Positions 1-6,774 of a stretch of DNA of 11,577 bases are shown piece by piece. Location of the stretch: NCBI GenBank assembly GCA_007571115.1, contig RKSA01000088.1, positions 1-11,577 of the forward strand. Direction: 5' to 3'. How positions within the stretch are numbered: the stretch's first letter is position 1; each line of letters begins with the position of its first letter. The notes under the pieces are model-generated. The model was not told where the DNA came from, did not search any database, and saw nothing but the letters and a program-made list of their open reading frames with translations. Both the position numbers and the translations under genes were made by a program. Source of the stretch: Gammaproteobacteria bacterium. GTDB lineage: Bacteria > Pseudomonadota > Gammaproteobacteria > Pseudomonadales > Pseudohongiellaceae.

Positions 1-1
1 C

Positions 2-31
2 AAAAAGCCGGAGCCGCAGCCCCGGCCTTTT
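2..31 (+). terminator. Terminator-like hairpin of an upstream gene
   Basis: GCCGG at 7-11 pairs perfectly with CCGGC at 22-26 around a 10-base loop. It is flanked by an A run on the left (2-6) and TTTT on the right (28-31), so it could work on either strand. The gene it would serve lies outside the window, so the direction is inferred from the T run only. The T run is short, which limits confidence. Confidence 0.45.
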
Positions 32-124
32 GCGTGTTTCTGGTGGCGACCGATTATTGCACACTTTCAGTCGCCGAGAGTTTCTGGCCACAATATCGAG
101 CAATCCGAAAAATCGCGGCCAGAC

Positions 125-153
125 TTGTTCCCGATGGCAGGGCGGCATATACT
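125..153 (+). promoter_or_regulatory. Sigma70-like promoter of higBA
   Basis: A -35 candidate TTGTTC (125-130) is followed after exactly 17 bp by TATACT (148-153), which matches the -10 consensus at five of six positions. Transcription would start near 160, giving a leader of about 35 bases before higB. Toxin-antitoxin promoters of this family are normally repressed by the antitoxin; operator candidates are described in the findings. Confidence 0.5.
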
Positions 154-194
154 ATCCACATTGCGCCGCCCGTTATACGAAAGGCGGGATGCAG

Positions 195-479
195 ATGATC
201 GTTTCGTTCGCCAATAGGCAGACCGAGGATGTCTATAACGGGGTATCGGTGCGCTCGCTGCCTCCGGAACTGCTCGAACGCGCAAGGAACAAGCTGGACC
301 GCATTCATTATGCCACTCGCATCTCAGACCTTCACGTTCCGCGAGGCAACCGGCTGGAGAAACTCGCCGGGGACCGTGCGGGACGATACAGCATTCGTGT
401 TTCCAAGGGATGGCGCATTTGCTTCTGGTGGCGTGACGGCGATGCTTACGATGTTGAGTTGAACAACCACTACCACTGA
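195..479 (+). CDS. higB: HigB-type toxin (RelE/ParE superfamily)
   Basis: This is a 94-residue member of the HigB (RelE-like) toxin family, ribosome-dependent mRNA interferases that cleave translated mRNA and are neutralised by HigA. The family pattern is clear: an N-terminal MIVSF strand, an LPPEL helix region near residues 22-26, VPRGNRLEKL at 48-57, GDRAGRYSIRV around 59-69, GWRICFWW at 72-79 and a closing DAYDVELNNHYH. Full length matches the family at roughly 92-95 residues. An alternative in-frame ATG at 189 would add two residues. I prefer 195 because it gives the canonical N-terminus and places the purine stretch at 184-188 about six to seven bases upstream. The next gene is HigA, 16 bases downstream, so the two are almost certainly co-transcribed from the promoter at 125-153. 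Family assignment is strong; toxicity is inferred. Confidence 0.93.
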   Translation: MIVSFANRQTEDVYNGVSVRSLPPELLERARNKLDRIHYATRISDLHVPRGNRLEKLAGDRAGRYSIRVSKGWRICFWWRDGDAYDVELNNHYH

Positions 480-482
480 AAC

Positions 483-488
483 AGGAGG
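483..488 (+). promoter_or_regulatory. Ribosome binding site that sets the higA start
   Basis: A perfect AGGAGG lies at 483-488. The first in-frame ATG (490) is only one base away, too close to be used with this site, whereas the ATG at 496 is seven bases away. This favours 496 as the higA start. Confidence 0.7.
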
Positions 489-495
489 AATGCCG

Positions 496-807
496 ATGGT
501 GCGGATGCCTGCAAATCGGGCGACGACACATCCCGGCGCCTTGTTGCTGGAACAAATCCGGGATCTTGAGCTTTCCGTTCATCAGGTCGCGTGTGACTGT
601 GGCCTCCCTCCGACCCGCCTGCACGAAATCGTGCACGAGCGCCGAGGCATCAGCGCGGAAACCGCCATCGCGCTGGGGAAGTATTTTGGCCAGACCCCAG
701 AATTCTGGATCAATGCCCAGAAAGTCCACGAGCTGAGTCGCGAACTTTTCCTCAACGGTGAGCGGATTCGCGCTCGTGTTCGCCCATATGCGAAACCGCC
801 CAAGTGA
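496..807 (+). CDS. higA: HigA-type antitoxin, XRE-family DNA-binding protein
   Basis: This 103-residue protein should bind and neutralise HigB and repress the operon promoter. It shows the HigA/VapI layout: THPGALLLEQ near residues 11-20, a helix-turn-helix from about 28 to 55 (SVHQVACDCGLPPTRLHEIV, then RRGIS), and the conserved ETAIALGKYFGQTPEFWINAQ at about 55-75. A basic C-terminal tail (residues 88-103, ERIRARVRPYAKPPK) may contribute to toxin or DNA contact; that is inference. The start is chosen from the AGGAGG spacing; ATG at 490 or 505 is possible. The toxin-first gene order is usual for higBA and unlike most type II pairs. There is no obvious coding or composition break between it and higB. 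Confidence 0.93.
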   Translation: MVRMPANRATTHPGALLLEQIRDLELSVHQVACDCGLPPTRLHEIVHERRGISAETAIALGKYFGQTPEFWINAQKVHELSRELFLNGERIRARVRPYAKPPK

Positions 808-824
808 TCGTCGGCTATCTGGCC

Positions 825-854
825 GTGCAACAAGCACCGAAGAGCCGCTACAAT
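825..854 (+). promoter_or_regulatory. Weak candidate promoter for the HNH gene
   Basis: TACAAT at 849-854 is a good -10 match (five of six). The only -35 candidate at suitable spacing is GTGCAA (825-830, 18-bp spacer), which is weak. Transcription would begin near 861, immediately before the palindrome at 866-887. Confidence 0.3.
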
Positions 855-865
855 CGACTGTGGGC

Positions 866-887
866 GGGCCGATATGCATATTGGGCC
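866..887 (+). promoter_or_regulatory. Near-perfect 22-bp palindrome, operator-like
   Basis: The 22 bases are symmetric at 18 positions, with a perfect 10-bp core ATATGCATAT at 872-881 flanked by GC-rich arms. The element sits just downstream of the candidate -10 and about 40 bases before the HNH start codon. That is where a repressor operator or a leader hairpin would be expected. The binding protein is unknown. Confidence 0.4.
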
Positions 888-927
888 TTGGGTTTGGCGG
901 GCTTGTGGGGGCGGCGGGGAATTTTTC

Positions 928-1473
928 ATGAACGCGAAGATATTGCGCCTGAACAAGGCCGGTTCGCCGGTGGCCTGGCTGACGAGGCCCGAGGCCGCGA
1001 CCCTGGTCGTGCGCGAGATGGTCATCTGGTCGATGGGCGACGAGTCGCTGGCGATGTATGGCGGCTACAACCGGCTTGGTCGCCGCACCGTGCTGAAGCT
1101 GCCGAGCATCGTTGCCTGCGAAGGCAAGATCCATCGCGGCTCGTGCCAGCCGCCGCTGGAAAACAGCCTGCTGTTCCGCCGCGACCAGCATCTGTGCATG
1201 TACTGCGGCGAGGCCCATGCCATTGCCGGGCTTTCCCGGGATCATGTGCTGCCGCTCTCCCGAGGCGGCAAGGACTGCTGGACCAATGTCGTGACCTCGT
1301 GCCGGCGCTGCAACAACCGCAAGGCCGACCGCACCCCCGAGGAGGCCGGCATGCAATTGCTCGCGGTGCCTTTCGCGCCAAACTGGCACGAGTTCCTGTA
1401 CCTGAGCAACCACAACGTGCTCGCCGACCAGATGGAATTCCTGAAGGCGCGCTTCTCCCGCTACATGAGCTGA
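928..1473 (+). CDS. HNH endonuclease-family protein
   Basis: This 181-residue protein has a zinc-binding HNH nuclease fold in its second half: CMYC (C90, C93), SRDH with D105-H106 as the metal/catalytic pair, N120 in WTNVV, then CRRC (C125, C128) followed by NNRK. The N-terminal half (KILRLNKAGSPVAWLTRPEAATL, split here between residues 4-19 and 20-26) and the tail (LADQMEFLKARF) match a stand-alone HNH family that I associate with gammaproteobacterial chromosomes, not with phages. The biological role and DNA target are not known. Start at 928 is preferred over an upstream in-frame ATG at 874 because GGGGA (916-920) lies seven bases before it and the family N-terminus begins there. It stands alone, about 120 bases after higA and 150 before the next gene. 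Confidence 0.88.
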   Translation: MNAKILRLNKAGSPVAWLTRPEAATLVVREMVIWSMGDESLAMYGGYNRLGRRTVLKLPSIVACEGKIHRGSCQPPLENSLLFRRDQHLCMYCGEAHAIAGLSRDHVLPLSRGGKDCWTNVVTSCRRCNNRKADRTPEEAGMQLLAVPFAPNWHEFLYLSNHNVLADQMEFLKARFSRYMS

Positions 1474-1607
1474 ACGGCACTGGCGGGGCCGACCCACCGG
1501 ATGCGTTTGCTTTGCAGCGGCATTCGCAGTACCTTGACGCGCCTTTCCGGGCTGCCCGGCACTTCGCTGGAGCGCTGGAGCGGGCTCGCCTGGCCCGATC
1601 TTCCAGC

Positions 1608-1615
1608 AAGGGGGA
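1608..1615 (+). promoter_or_regulatory. Ribosome binding site for the VCBS-repeat gene
   Basis: AAGGGGGA at 1608-1615 lies eight bases before ATG 1624, so it supports that start over an in-frame ATG at 1501 and over the second candidate at 1642. Confidence 0.5.
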
Positions 1616-1623
1616 TTTCCCAG

Positions 1624-2865
1624 ATGAGAGAGACTTTCCAGATGAAGGATTGCAGCGTTTCCAGAATCCGGCGCCTGCTGGCTGGAGCGCGATGCGCCAT
1701 GCTCGGCTTGGCAGCCGGGCTTTGCCTTGCCCAGCCTGCCGAGGCACAGCGATTGCCGGCATTCGAGCGCCAGGTGCTCGATGCAGAGCTGCAAGGCGGG
1801 AGTGGAGTCGATATCGCCGATATCGACGGCGACGGGATTCCCGACGTGGTCGCCTGGGCAGCCGACCCAGCGCAACTCGCGTGGTATCGCGGCCCGGACT
1901 GGAGCAGGCACGCGATCGTTTCGACGATGCAAGGCAACATCGATGCCGCTGCCCACGACATCGACGGCGACGGCGACCTCGACCTCGCGCTGGCCCACGA
2001 TTTCAGCCTGGAAAATTCCACAGGCGGCGGAGTGATCCACTGGCTGGAGAACCCGGGCGACCCCATCGCCAACGAGCAATGGCAGGCGCACTACATCGAC
2101 GAAGTGCCGACTTCGCATCGCATCCTCTGGGCCGACATCAACGGCGATGGCCGGCAGGAACTCGTCAACCTGCCACTCGTCGGCATCGGCGCGAGGGCAA
2201 CGCTGCATGACGTGGGCCTGGAATTGAAAGCGTACCCCGTTCCCGAGGATCTCGGCGTTGAAGCCTGGAACGGCGTGGTGCTCGACCGCAGCCTTGAACT
2301 GTCCCACGGCATGAGCGCGGTCGACTGGGACGGCGACAGCCGGATCGACCTGCTGACCGCCAGCTTCGGCGGAGTGCATCTGTTCCAGTTGGCGACCAAT
2401 GGCCTGGCGGTGGCGAAAAGCCAGCTCGGCGAAGGCGTGCAGGACGCCGAGCGACCCAATATCGGCGCCAGCGAGGTCGCCATGGGCCGCCTGCCCAACG
2501 GCGGACGCTACGTCGCAGCGATCGAGCCCTGGCACGGCAGTCGGCTTGCCGTCTATCAAGGCGAGGAGGACTTGCCCTGGCGGCGAAGCGAAATCGATGA
2601 CCGCCTCACCGGCGGCCACGGCCTGCTCACGACCGATCTCGACAACGATGGAGTCGACGAAATCATCGCCGGCGGGCATTCCGAACCGTATCGACTGGCG
2701 ATCTACCAATACGACGACGGTCGATGGCGCGGCGAACAGCTCGATGACGAAGTCGCTGTTGCGGGCCTGGCGGCAGCCGACCTTGACGGCGATGGCGACA
2801 TCGACCTGGCAGTGATCGGCTCGGCGACCCGCAACGTCGTGGTCTACCTGAATTTGCGGCCTTGA
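1624..2865 (+). CDS. Secreted VCBS/FG-GAP repeat protein
   Basis: The 413-residue product begins with a basic region and a hydrophobic stretch (about residues 25-37) ending in PAEA before Q42, a typical Sec signal peptide, so it should be periplasmic or secreted. The mature part carries six calcium-binding loops of the DxDGDG type: DIDGDGIPD at 66-74, DIDGDGDLD at 112-120, DINGDGRQE at 171-179, DWDGDSRID at 234-242, DLDNDGVDE at 338-346 and DLDGDGDID at 386-394. Such repeats form a calcium-stabilised beta-propeller as in integrin alpha chains. There is no catalytic domain, anchor or sorting signal, so ligand and role are unknown. Alternative start ATG 1642 would leave the signal peptide intact. 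The EamA transporter begins 45 bases downstream and might share a transcript, but no functional link is evident. Confidence 0.88.
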   Translation: MRETFQMKDCSVSRIRRLLAGARCAMLGLAAGLCLAQPAEAQRLPAFERQVLDAELQGGSGVDIADIDGDGIPDVVAWAADPAQLAWYRGPDWSRHAIVSTMQGNIDAAAHDIDGDGDLDLALAHDFSLENSTGGGVIHWLENPGDPIANEQWQAHYIDEVPTSHRILWADINGDGRQELVNLPLVGIGARATLHDVGLELKAYPVPEDLGVEAWNGVVLDRSLELSHGMSAVDWDGDSRIDLLTASFGGVHLFQLATNGLAVAKSQLGEGVQDAERPNIGASEVAMGRLPNGGRYVAAIEPWHGSRLAVYQGEEDLPWRRSEIDDRLTGGHGLLTTDLDNDGVDEIIAGGHSEPYRLAIYQYDDGRWRGEQLDDEVAVAGLAAADLDGDGDIDLAVIGSATRNVVVYLNLRP

Positions 2866-2910
2866 TCGCGCCCGGCTTGCAGACGGCTTCCCAGGAACCC
2901 CCGACCGCCC

Positions 2911-3873
2911 ATGGAAAGTTCAGCAAGAAATCCCGTTGCCGGGTTCCTTTTGGCTCTGGTGGCTGCCGGCATGTGGGGAATGCTGCCGGTAACGCTGAAA
3001 GAGCTGTTGCTCGGCATGAACGCCCAGACCATCGTCTGGTATCGCTTCCTCGTCGCGGCGGCGCTCATCGTTCCGTGGCTGGCATGGCTAGGCCGGCTGC
3101 CCAGGCCCAGACAATTCGGCGGCGGCGTCGGCTGGTGGATGCTGCTGGCCGCCGTGGGCCTATGCAGCAACTACTACCTGTTCAATGTCGCGCTCGGTTT
3201 CGTCAATGGCGAAACCGCCGAAGCCGTGATCCAGTTGACCACGCTGTTCCTGATTTTCGGCGGGGTGCTGTTCTATCGCGAGCCATTCACGATCGCCCAA
3301 AAGTTCGGAACCGCCTTGATCGTTGCCGGTCTTGGGCTGTTCTTTCACGACCGGCTGGCGGAACTCGTCAACCCGGGAAACGCCCAGACGATCGGCGTGC
3401 TGATCGTGGTGGCTTCGGCGATCGCCTGGACGATCTATGCGCTATTGCAGAAAAAGCTGCATTCCGACTTCAGCTCGGCGCAAATGCTGCTGACGATCTA
3501 CGTGTTTTCCTCGCTGGTGCTGCTGCCTTTCATCGACCCTGGCGCACTCTTCGGCCTGAGCGGCTTGCAACTCGGCCTGCTCGCTTTCGCCTGCCTGAAC
3601 ACCTTGATCGCCTATGGCTGCTTCGCCGAAGCGCTCAAGTGCTGGGACGCTTCCAAGGTCAGCGCGGTGCTTGCGCTGGCGCCGCTGTTCACGATCGGTT
3701 CGCTGAAACTCGTGGTTCTCGTCAACCCCGGCTATGCGTTCTCGGATCGGCTCGGCTGGATTTCCATCACCGGCGCCGTGCTGCTGGTGATCGGCTCCGC
3801 ACTGACCGCCATCGTCCCCAAGACCAGGAACGACAAGGCGCCCGCGCGAGTCGCAACTCCCCACACGGACTAG
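2911..3873 (+). CDS. EamA/DMT-family transporter
   Basis: This 320-residue inner-membrane protein belongs to the drug/metabolite transporter superfamily, with the standard ten hydrophobic segments at roughly 9-27, 38-58, 75-93, 103-122, 131-147, 158-178, 190-207, 218-238, 249-270 and 283-302. The two halves each form an EamA repeat. Family-typical stretches include GMWGMLPV near residue 20, YRF at 44-46 at the start of helix 2, and APLFTI in helix 9. The family exports amino acids, metabolites or drugs; nothing here fixes the substrate. The start is the only good ATG, but its ribosome site is poor (AGGAA at 2893-2897, 13 bases away), which would fit translational coupling or low expression. 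Confidence 0.88.
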   Translation: MESSARNPVAGFLLALVAAGMWGMLPVTLKELLLGMNAQTIVWYRFLVAAALIVPWLAWLGRLPRPRQFGGGVGWWMLLAAVGLCSNYYLFNVALGFVNGETAEAVIQLTTLFLIFGGVLFYREPFTIAQKFGTALIVAGLGLFFHDRLAELVNPGNAQTIGVLIVVASAIAWTIYALLQKKLHSDFSSAQMLLTIYVFSSLVLLPFIDPGALFGLSGLQLGLLAFACLNTLIAYGCFAEALKCWDASKVSAVLALAPLFTIGSLKLVVLVNPGYAFSDRLGWISITGAVLLVIGSALTAIVPKTRNDKAPARVATPHTD

Positions 3874-3931
3874 CCACTCCCCAGGCCTGCCAGAGTTCCC
3901 CATGCATCCGGCAAACAACAGGTAACGATCG

Positions 3932-4012
3932 ATGAGCGAATACCAGTACTACGAGTTCCAGGCGGTGGACCGCCCGCTCGACGAGCCGAGTGGATACAGC
4001 ATCGGCGATTGA
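3932..4012 (+). pseudogene. Probable N-terminal remnant of a larger conserved protein
   Basis: A short frame opens with MSEYQYYEFQAVDRPLDE and stops after 26 codons. From memory, this opening is the conserved N-terminus of a bacterial protein family several hundred residues long, in which DRPL is followed by a long helical and domain region. Here the match ends after about residue 18, and an unrelated PSGYSIGD leads to a TGA. No continuation is visible in any frame before the receptor gene at 4204. The simplest reading is a gene lost by internal deletion, leaving its start. A weak AGG (3920-3922) precedes the ATG. The alternative is a genuine 26-residue peptide. The family recognition rests on recall, not on a search. 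Confidence 0.5.
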
Positions 4013-4203
4013 CATGGTTGCTGGAACTGAATAGCCTGCCGGGAATGGGCGGGCCTTTGACGCGAGGAGCAGGAATGGTTGGGGGTTTGGCCTTTTCTGT
4101 TTGCTGTGTTGGCGTGGGAGCGTGGAAACTAGCTCTGTTCTGAGAGGACGTTTTTCTTGACCATTTTTTTGACACTCTTTTTGATTCTCGAGGGAGCATC
4201 ACG
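4013..4203 (+). other. Leader region of the TonB-dependent receptor gene
   Basis: No credible gene is visible here. The stretch ends in a T-rich segment (4151-4185) with TTGA recurring at 4157, 4169 and 4181, exactly 12 bp apart. TTGACC (4157-4162) and TTTGAT (4180-4185) are spaced 17 bp like a sigma70 promoter, but that start would leave only about 12 bases of leader. AGGGAG (4191-4196) is a well-placed ribosome binding site for ATG 4204. Confidence 0.4.
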
Positions 4204-6738
4204 ATGAACCGTACGAAGAGCATGGGGTTCGCGCTTGCTGGGCTTGGCGCGTTGTCGGCGCTGTTGGCGCTGCCGGAGGCACAGGCGCAGCAGCCTCAGT
4301 TGGAGGAGATTCTCGTCATCAGCCGCGGGCGGGCCGAAGACCTGCAACAGGCGCCGGCCTCGATCAATGCATTCACCGCCGCGAAAATTGAAAGCGCGGG
4401 GATCGAGCGGCCCCAGGACTTCATTTCGCTAACGCCGAACGTGAGCATCGTCGATACCGCGAACGCCGGGGACACCCAGGTGACGATCCGCGGCCAGGCT
4501 TCGACGCGGGACGCGGAATCCAACTTCGCCTATGTCGTCGACGGCATCCTCATCACCAACCCCAACGGTTTCAATGGAGAGCTGTTCGACGTCGAGCAGA
4601 TCGAGGTGCTGAAAGGCCCGCAAGGCGCCTTGTACGGCCGCAATGCCGCCGCTGGCGCGATTCTCGTCACGACGACGCTGCCGGGCGCCGAGCGCGAAGC
4701 CCAGGTCAAGGTCGGCGCCGGCAGCGATGGCCTGGCCAAGGTGCAGTTGATGGCGAGCGGGCCATTGCTCGCCGACGGGCTTTCGGGGCGGCTGGCGATC
4801 AGCAACAGAAGCTCCGACGGCCAATACGGCAATCGCTACACCGGCGAAAGCGATGCAATCAACTACATGGACGAAATGAATGTGCGCGGGCGGCTCGTCT
4901 GGGAGGCGAGCGACGAGTTGACTCTCGACGCCCGATTGAGCCAGCGCGACGTCACTGGCGGCGCGATCAACTTCAACGTGGCCTTCGCTCTCGACCAGGC
5001 TGCGGCCTTCATCAACGTTCCCGAGCTGTACGCCGACGTCAACGATCACGAGTTCCAGTACATTTTCAACGTGCCTGGGGAAAACGAGCAGGAAAACACC
5101 TTCTTCACCCTCAAGGCCGACTACGATCTGGCGAGCGGAAACACGCTCACTGCGGTTTTCGCCTACGACGACCTGTCGGAATATCTGCTCTCGGACGGCA
5201 CGAGCGCAGCTTTCGGCGGCTACAGCCTGGGCGCTCCGGCAAGCCAAGCCGCCTGCATCGAGAGCTACAACAGTTTCGATGCCGGTCTCTTGCAGGCGCC
5301 GACCTATGCAGTGCAGGACGGCGGCCCTCCCGGCGTCTACGTCGAGGCATTGAACGGCCTCAATGCGCTGCTGCCTCCCTATTCGCCAACGACTTGCGAC
5401 GGCTACCAGTACCAGGAGCGCAACCAGCAAAGCTCGAGCCTCGACATCCGGCTGGCATCGGGCGACGATGGCGCCTTGCGCTGGCTCGCCGGGGCGTACT
5501 TCGCCGATATCGACCGCGAAGTCGTCGTTGCCTATGGCGCCGACCTCGGCCGGGGTTTCGTTCGCGCCCCGTATGTCCCCGCCACCGGCGCCAATCCGAC
5601 TGACTTGCTGTTCTGGGACGATTTCCACACCACGGTCAGCTCGCTATACGGACAGGTGCAGTGGGATGTTGACGAAACCCAGGAGCTGTCACTGGCCTTG
5701 CGCTACGACCGCGAGGACCGCAGCGTTTCGAACAAGGTTCCCAATGTCAATGCCGCACAGATTTTCGGGCTATTCGGGCCGCGTCCGATCAACCCCGCCT
5801 TCGATGGCAGCGGAACCGACCGCATCGCCGACCGGGGCCGCGATTTCCGGCAATTCCAGCCCAAGCTGAGCTATTCCGTGGCACTTGCCGACTCGGTGTC
5901 ACTTTTTGCGACCTATGGCGTAGGCTTCCGCAGCGGCGGCTTCAACAGCATCGGCAGCGAAAAGATCATTCGCGACAACTTTGGCGGTTTCAGCACGTTC
6001 CCCGTGGCGATCCGTGACGAATACGAAAAGGAGGTCAGCCGCTCCTTCGAGGCAGGAATCAAGTCGACCTTGCTCGATGGCAGCCTGCGGCTCAACGCAG
6101 CGGCGTTTTCCACCAATATCGACGACTATCAGTTCTTCAACTTCTTCGCCGGCTCGTTCGGCCTGCTGCGCGTCGTCACCAATATCGACGAGGCGCAGAT
6201 CCAGGGCTTCGAAGTCGATCTGGCCTATGCGCTGAACGACCATGTCTCGCTCGACGGCGGCCTTGGCATCGTCGATAGCGAAATCGTCAGCAACAGCAAC
6301 CGGCCGTACACCGTCGGCAACGTGCTGCCATTGACCCCTGAATCGACGGCCAATCTCGGTCTGGAAGTCAACTGGCCGGTGGCCGGGAATATCGAGTTCA
6401 CCGGTCGGCTTGGCTGGAGGCAGGTCGGCGAAACCTGGTTCCACACCGTACAGAACGAGTCGACGGTGAATGCCTTCACCGACTTGTCGGCGCTGTTCCA
6501 GGTTCCCGGTTTCGGCTTCGGCACGAGCAAGTACGATCGGACGGGCCGGAACGCCTACGACGTTTGGGACTTGCGCGCCGGCCTGCGCGGCGACAACTGG
6601 GAGCTGACCGCGTGGATGCAAAACCTCGCTGATACGGATTATCTCGAGGAAATCATCCCCGCTCCGGAATTCGGCGGATCGTTCATCCACGATTCGGCGG
6701 GGCGGATCGGTGGAATCGACTTGAGCTACCGCTTCTGA
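4204..6738 (+). CDS. TonB-dependent outer-membrane receptor
   Basis: The 844-residue product has a signal peptide ending AQA before Q29, a TonB-box-like LEEILVIS at 33-40, a plug domain from about 45 to 165 with the hallmark QIEVLKGPQGALYGRNAA (132-149), and a beta-barrel ending in the terminal phenylalanine of SYRF, the signal for outer-membrane insertion. Late-barrel features include FATYGVGFRSGGFN, and LADTDYLEE near the end. It imports a substrate across the outer membrane using TonB-ExbBD energy. The overall style resembles the large receptor families of marine and oligotrophic gammaproteobacteria and sphingomonads. Neither neighbour is a hydrolase, regulator or siderophore gene, so the ligand cannot be inferred. 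There is no N-terminal STN signalling domain, so direct sigma/anti-sigma signalling is unlikely. Confidence 0.95.
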   Translation: MNRTKSMGFALAGLGALSALLALPEAQAQQPQLEEILVISRGRAEDLQQAPASINAFTAAKIESAGIERPQDFISLTPNVSIVDTANAGDTQVTIRGQASTRDAESNFAYVVDGILITNPNGFNGELFDVEQIEVLKGPQGALYGRNAAAGAILVTTTLPGAEREAQVKVGAGSDGLAKVQLMASGPLLADGLSGRLAISNRSSDGQYGNRYTGESDAINYMDEMNVRGRLVWEASDELTLDARLSQRDVTGGAINFNVAFALDQAAAFINVPELYADVNDHEFQYIFNVPGENEQENTFFTLKADYDLASGNTLTAVFAYDDLSEYLLSDGTSAAFGGYSLGAPASQAACIESYNSFDAGLLQAPTYAVQDGGPPGVYVEALNGLNALLPPYSPTTCDGYQYQERNQQSSSLDIRLASGDDGALRWLAGAYFADIDREVVVAYGADLGRGFVRAPYVPATGANPTDLLFWDDFHTTVSSLYGQVQWDVDETQELSLALRYDREDRSVSNKVPNVNAAQIFGLFGPRPINPAFDGSGTDRIADRGRDFRQFQPKLSYSVALADSVSLFATYGVGFRSGGFNSIGSEKIIRDNFGGFSTFPVAIRDEYEKEVSRSFEAGIKSTLLDGSLRLNAAAFSTNIDDYQFFNFFAGSFGLLRVVTNIDEAQIQGFEVDLAYALNDHVSLDGGLGIVDSEIVSNSNRPYTVGNVLPLTPESTANLGLEVNWPVAGNIEFTGRLGWRQVGETWFHTVQNESTVNAFTDLSALFQVPGFGFGTSKYDRTGRNAYDVWDLRAGLRGDNWELTAWMQNLADTDYLEEIIPAPEFGGSFIHDSAGRIGGIDLSYRF

Positions 6739-6774
6739 AAACCCTGATTCTGCAAGCCCTGATGCCGGGCAAGG

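Noticed and set aside
195..1473. A combined toxin-antitoxin plus HNH defence island
   Set aside because: The HNH gene is separated by 120 bases with its own candidate promoter and belongs to a stand-alone chromosomal family. No other defence or mobile genes are nearby, so adjacency alone does not support a joint system.
1534..1562. TTGACG as a -35 element for the VCBS gene
   Set aside because: No acceptable -10 sequence lies at 16-18 bp spacing.
804..2210. Long plus-strand frame overlapping the HNH and VCBS genes
   Set aside because: Arg/Pro/Ala-rich translation with no family features; the HNH and VCBS products in the other frames are clearly real.
67..2709. Very long open frame on the minus strand (about 880 codons) opposite higBA, HNH and the VCBS gene
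   Set aside because: It runs antisense to four well-supported genes, shows no recognisable domain, and has the low-complexity composition expected of an antisense frame in GC-rich DNA.
4015..4143. Short open frame after the truncated gene remnant
   Set aside because: It has no start codon with a ribosome site, no family resemblance, and does not continue the remnant's expected sequence.
4429..5628. Minus-strand frame of about 400 codons inside the TonB receptor
   Set aside because: It is the antisense shadow of the receptor's plug and barrel coding sequence.
6739..6774. Possible bidirectional terminator between the convergent genes
   Set aside because: There is a GCCC/GGGC stem of only four base pairs and no T run on either side, too weak to call. 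CCCTGAT occurs twice here but without further structure.
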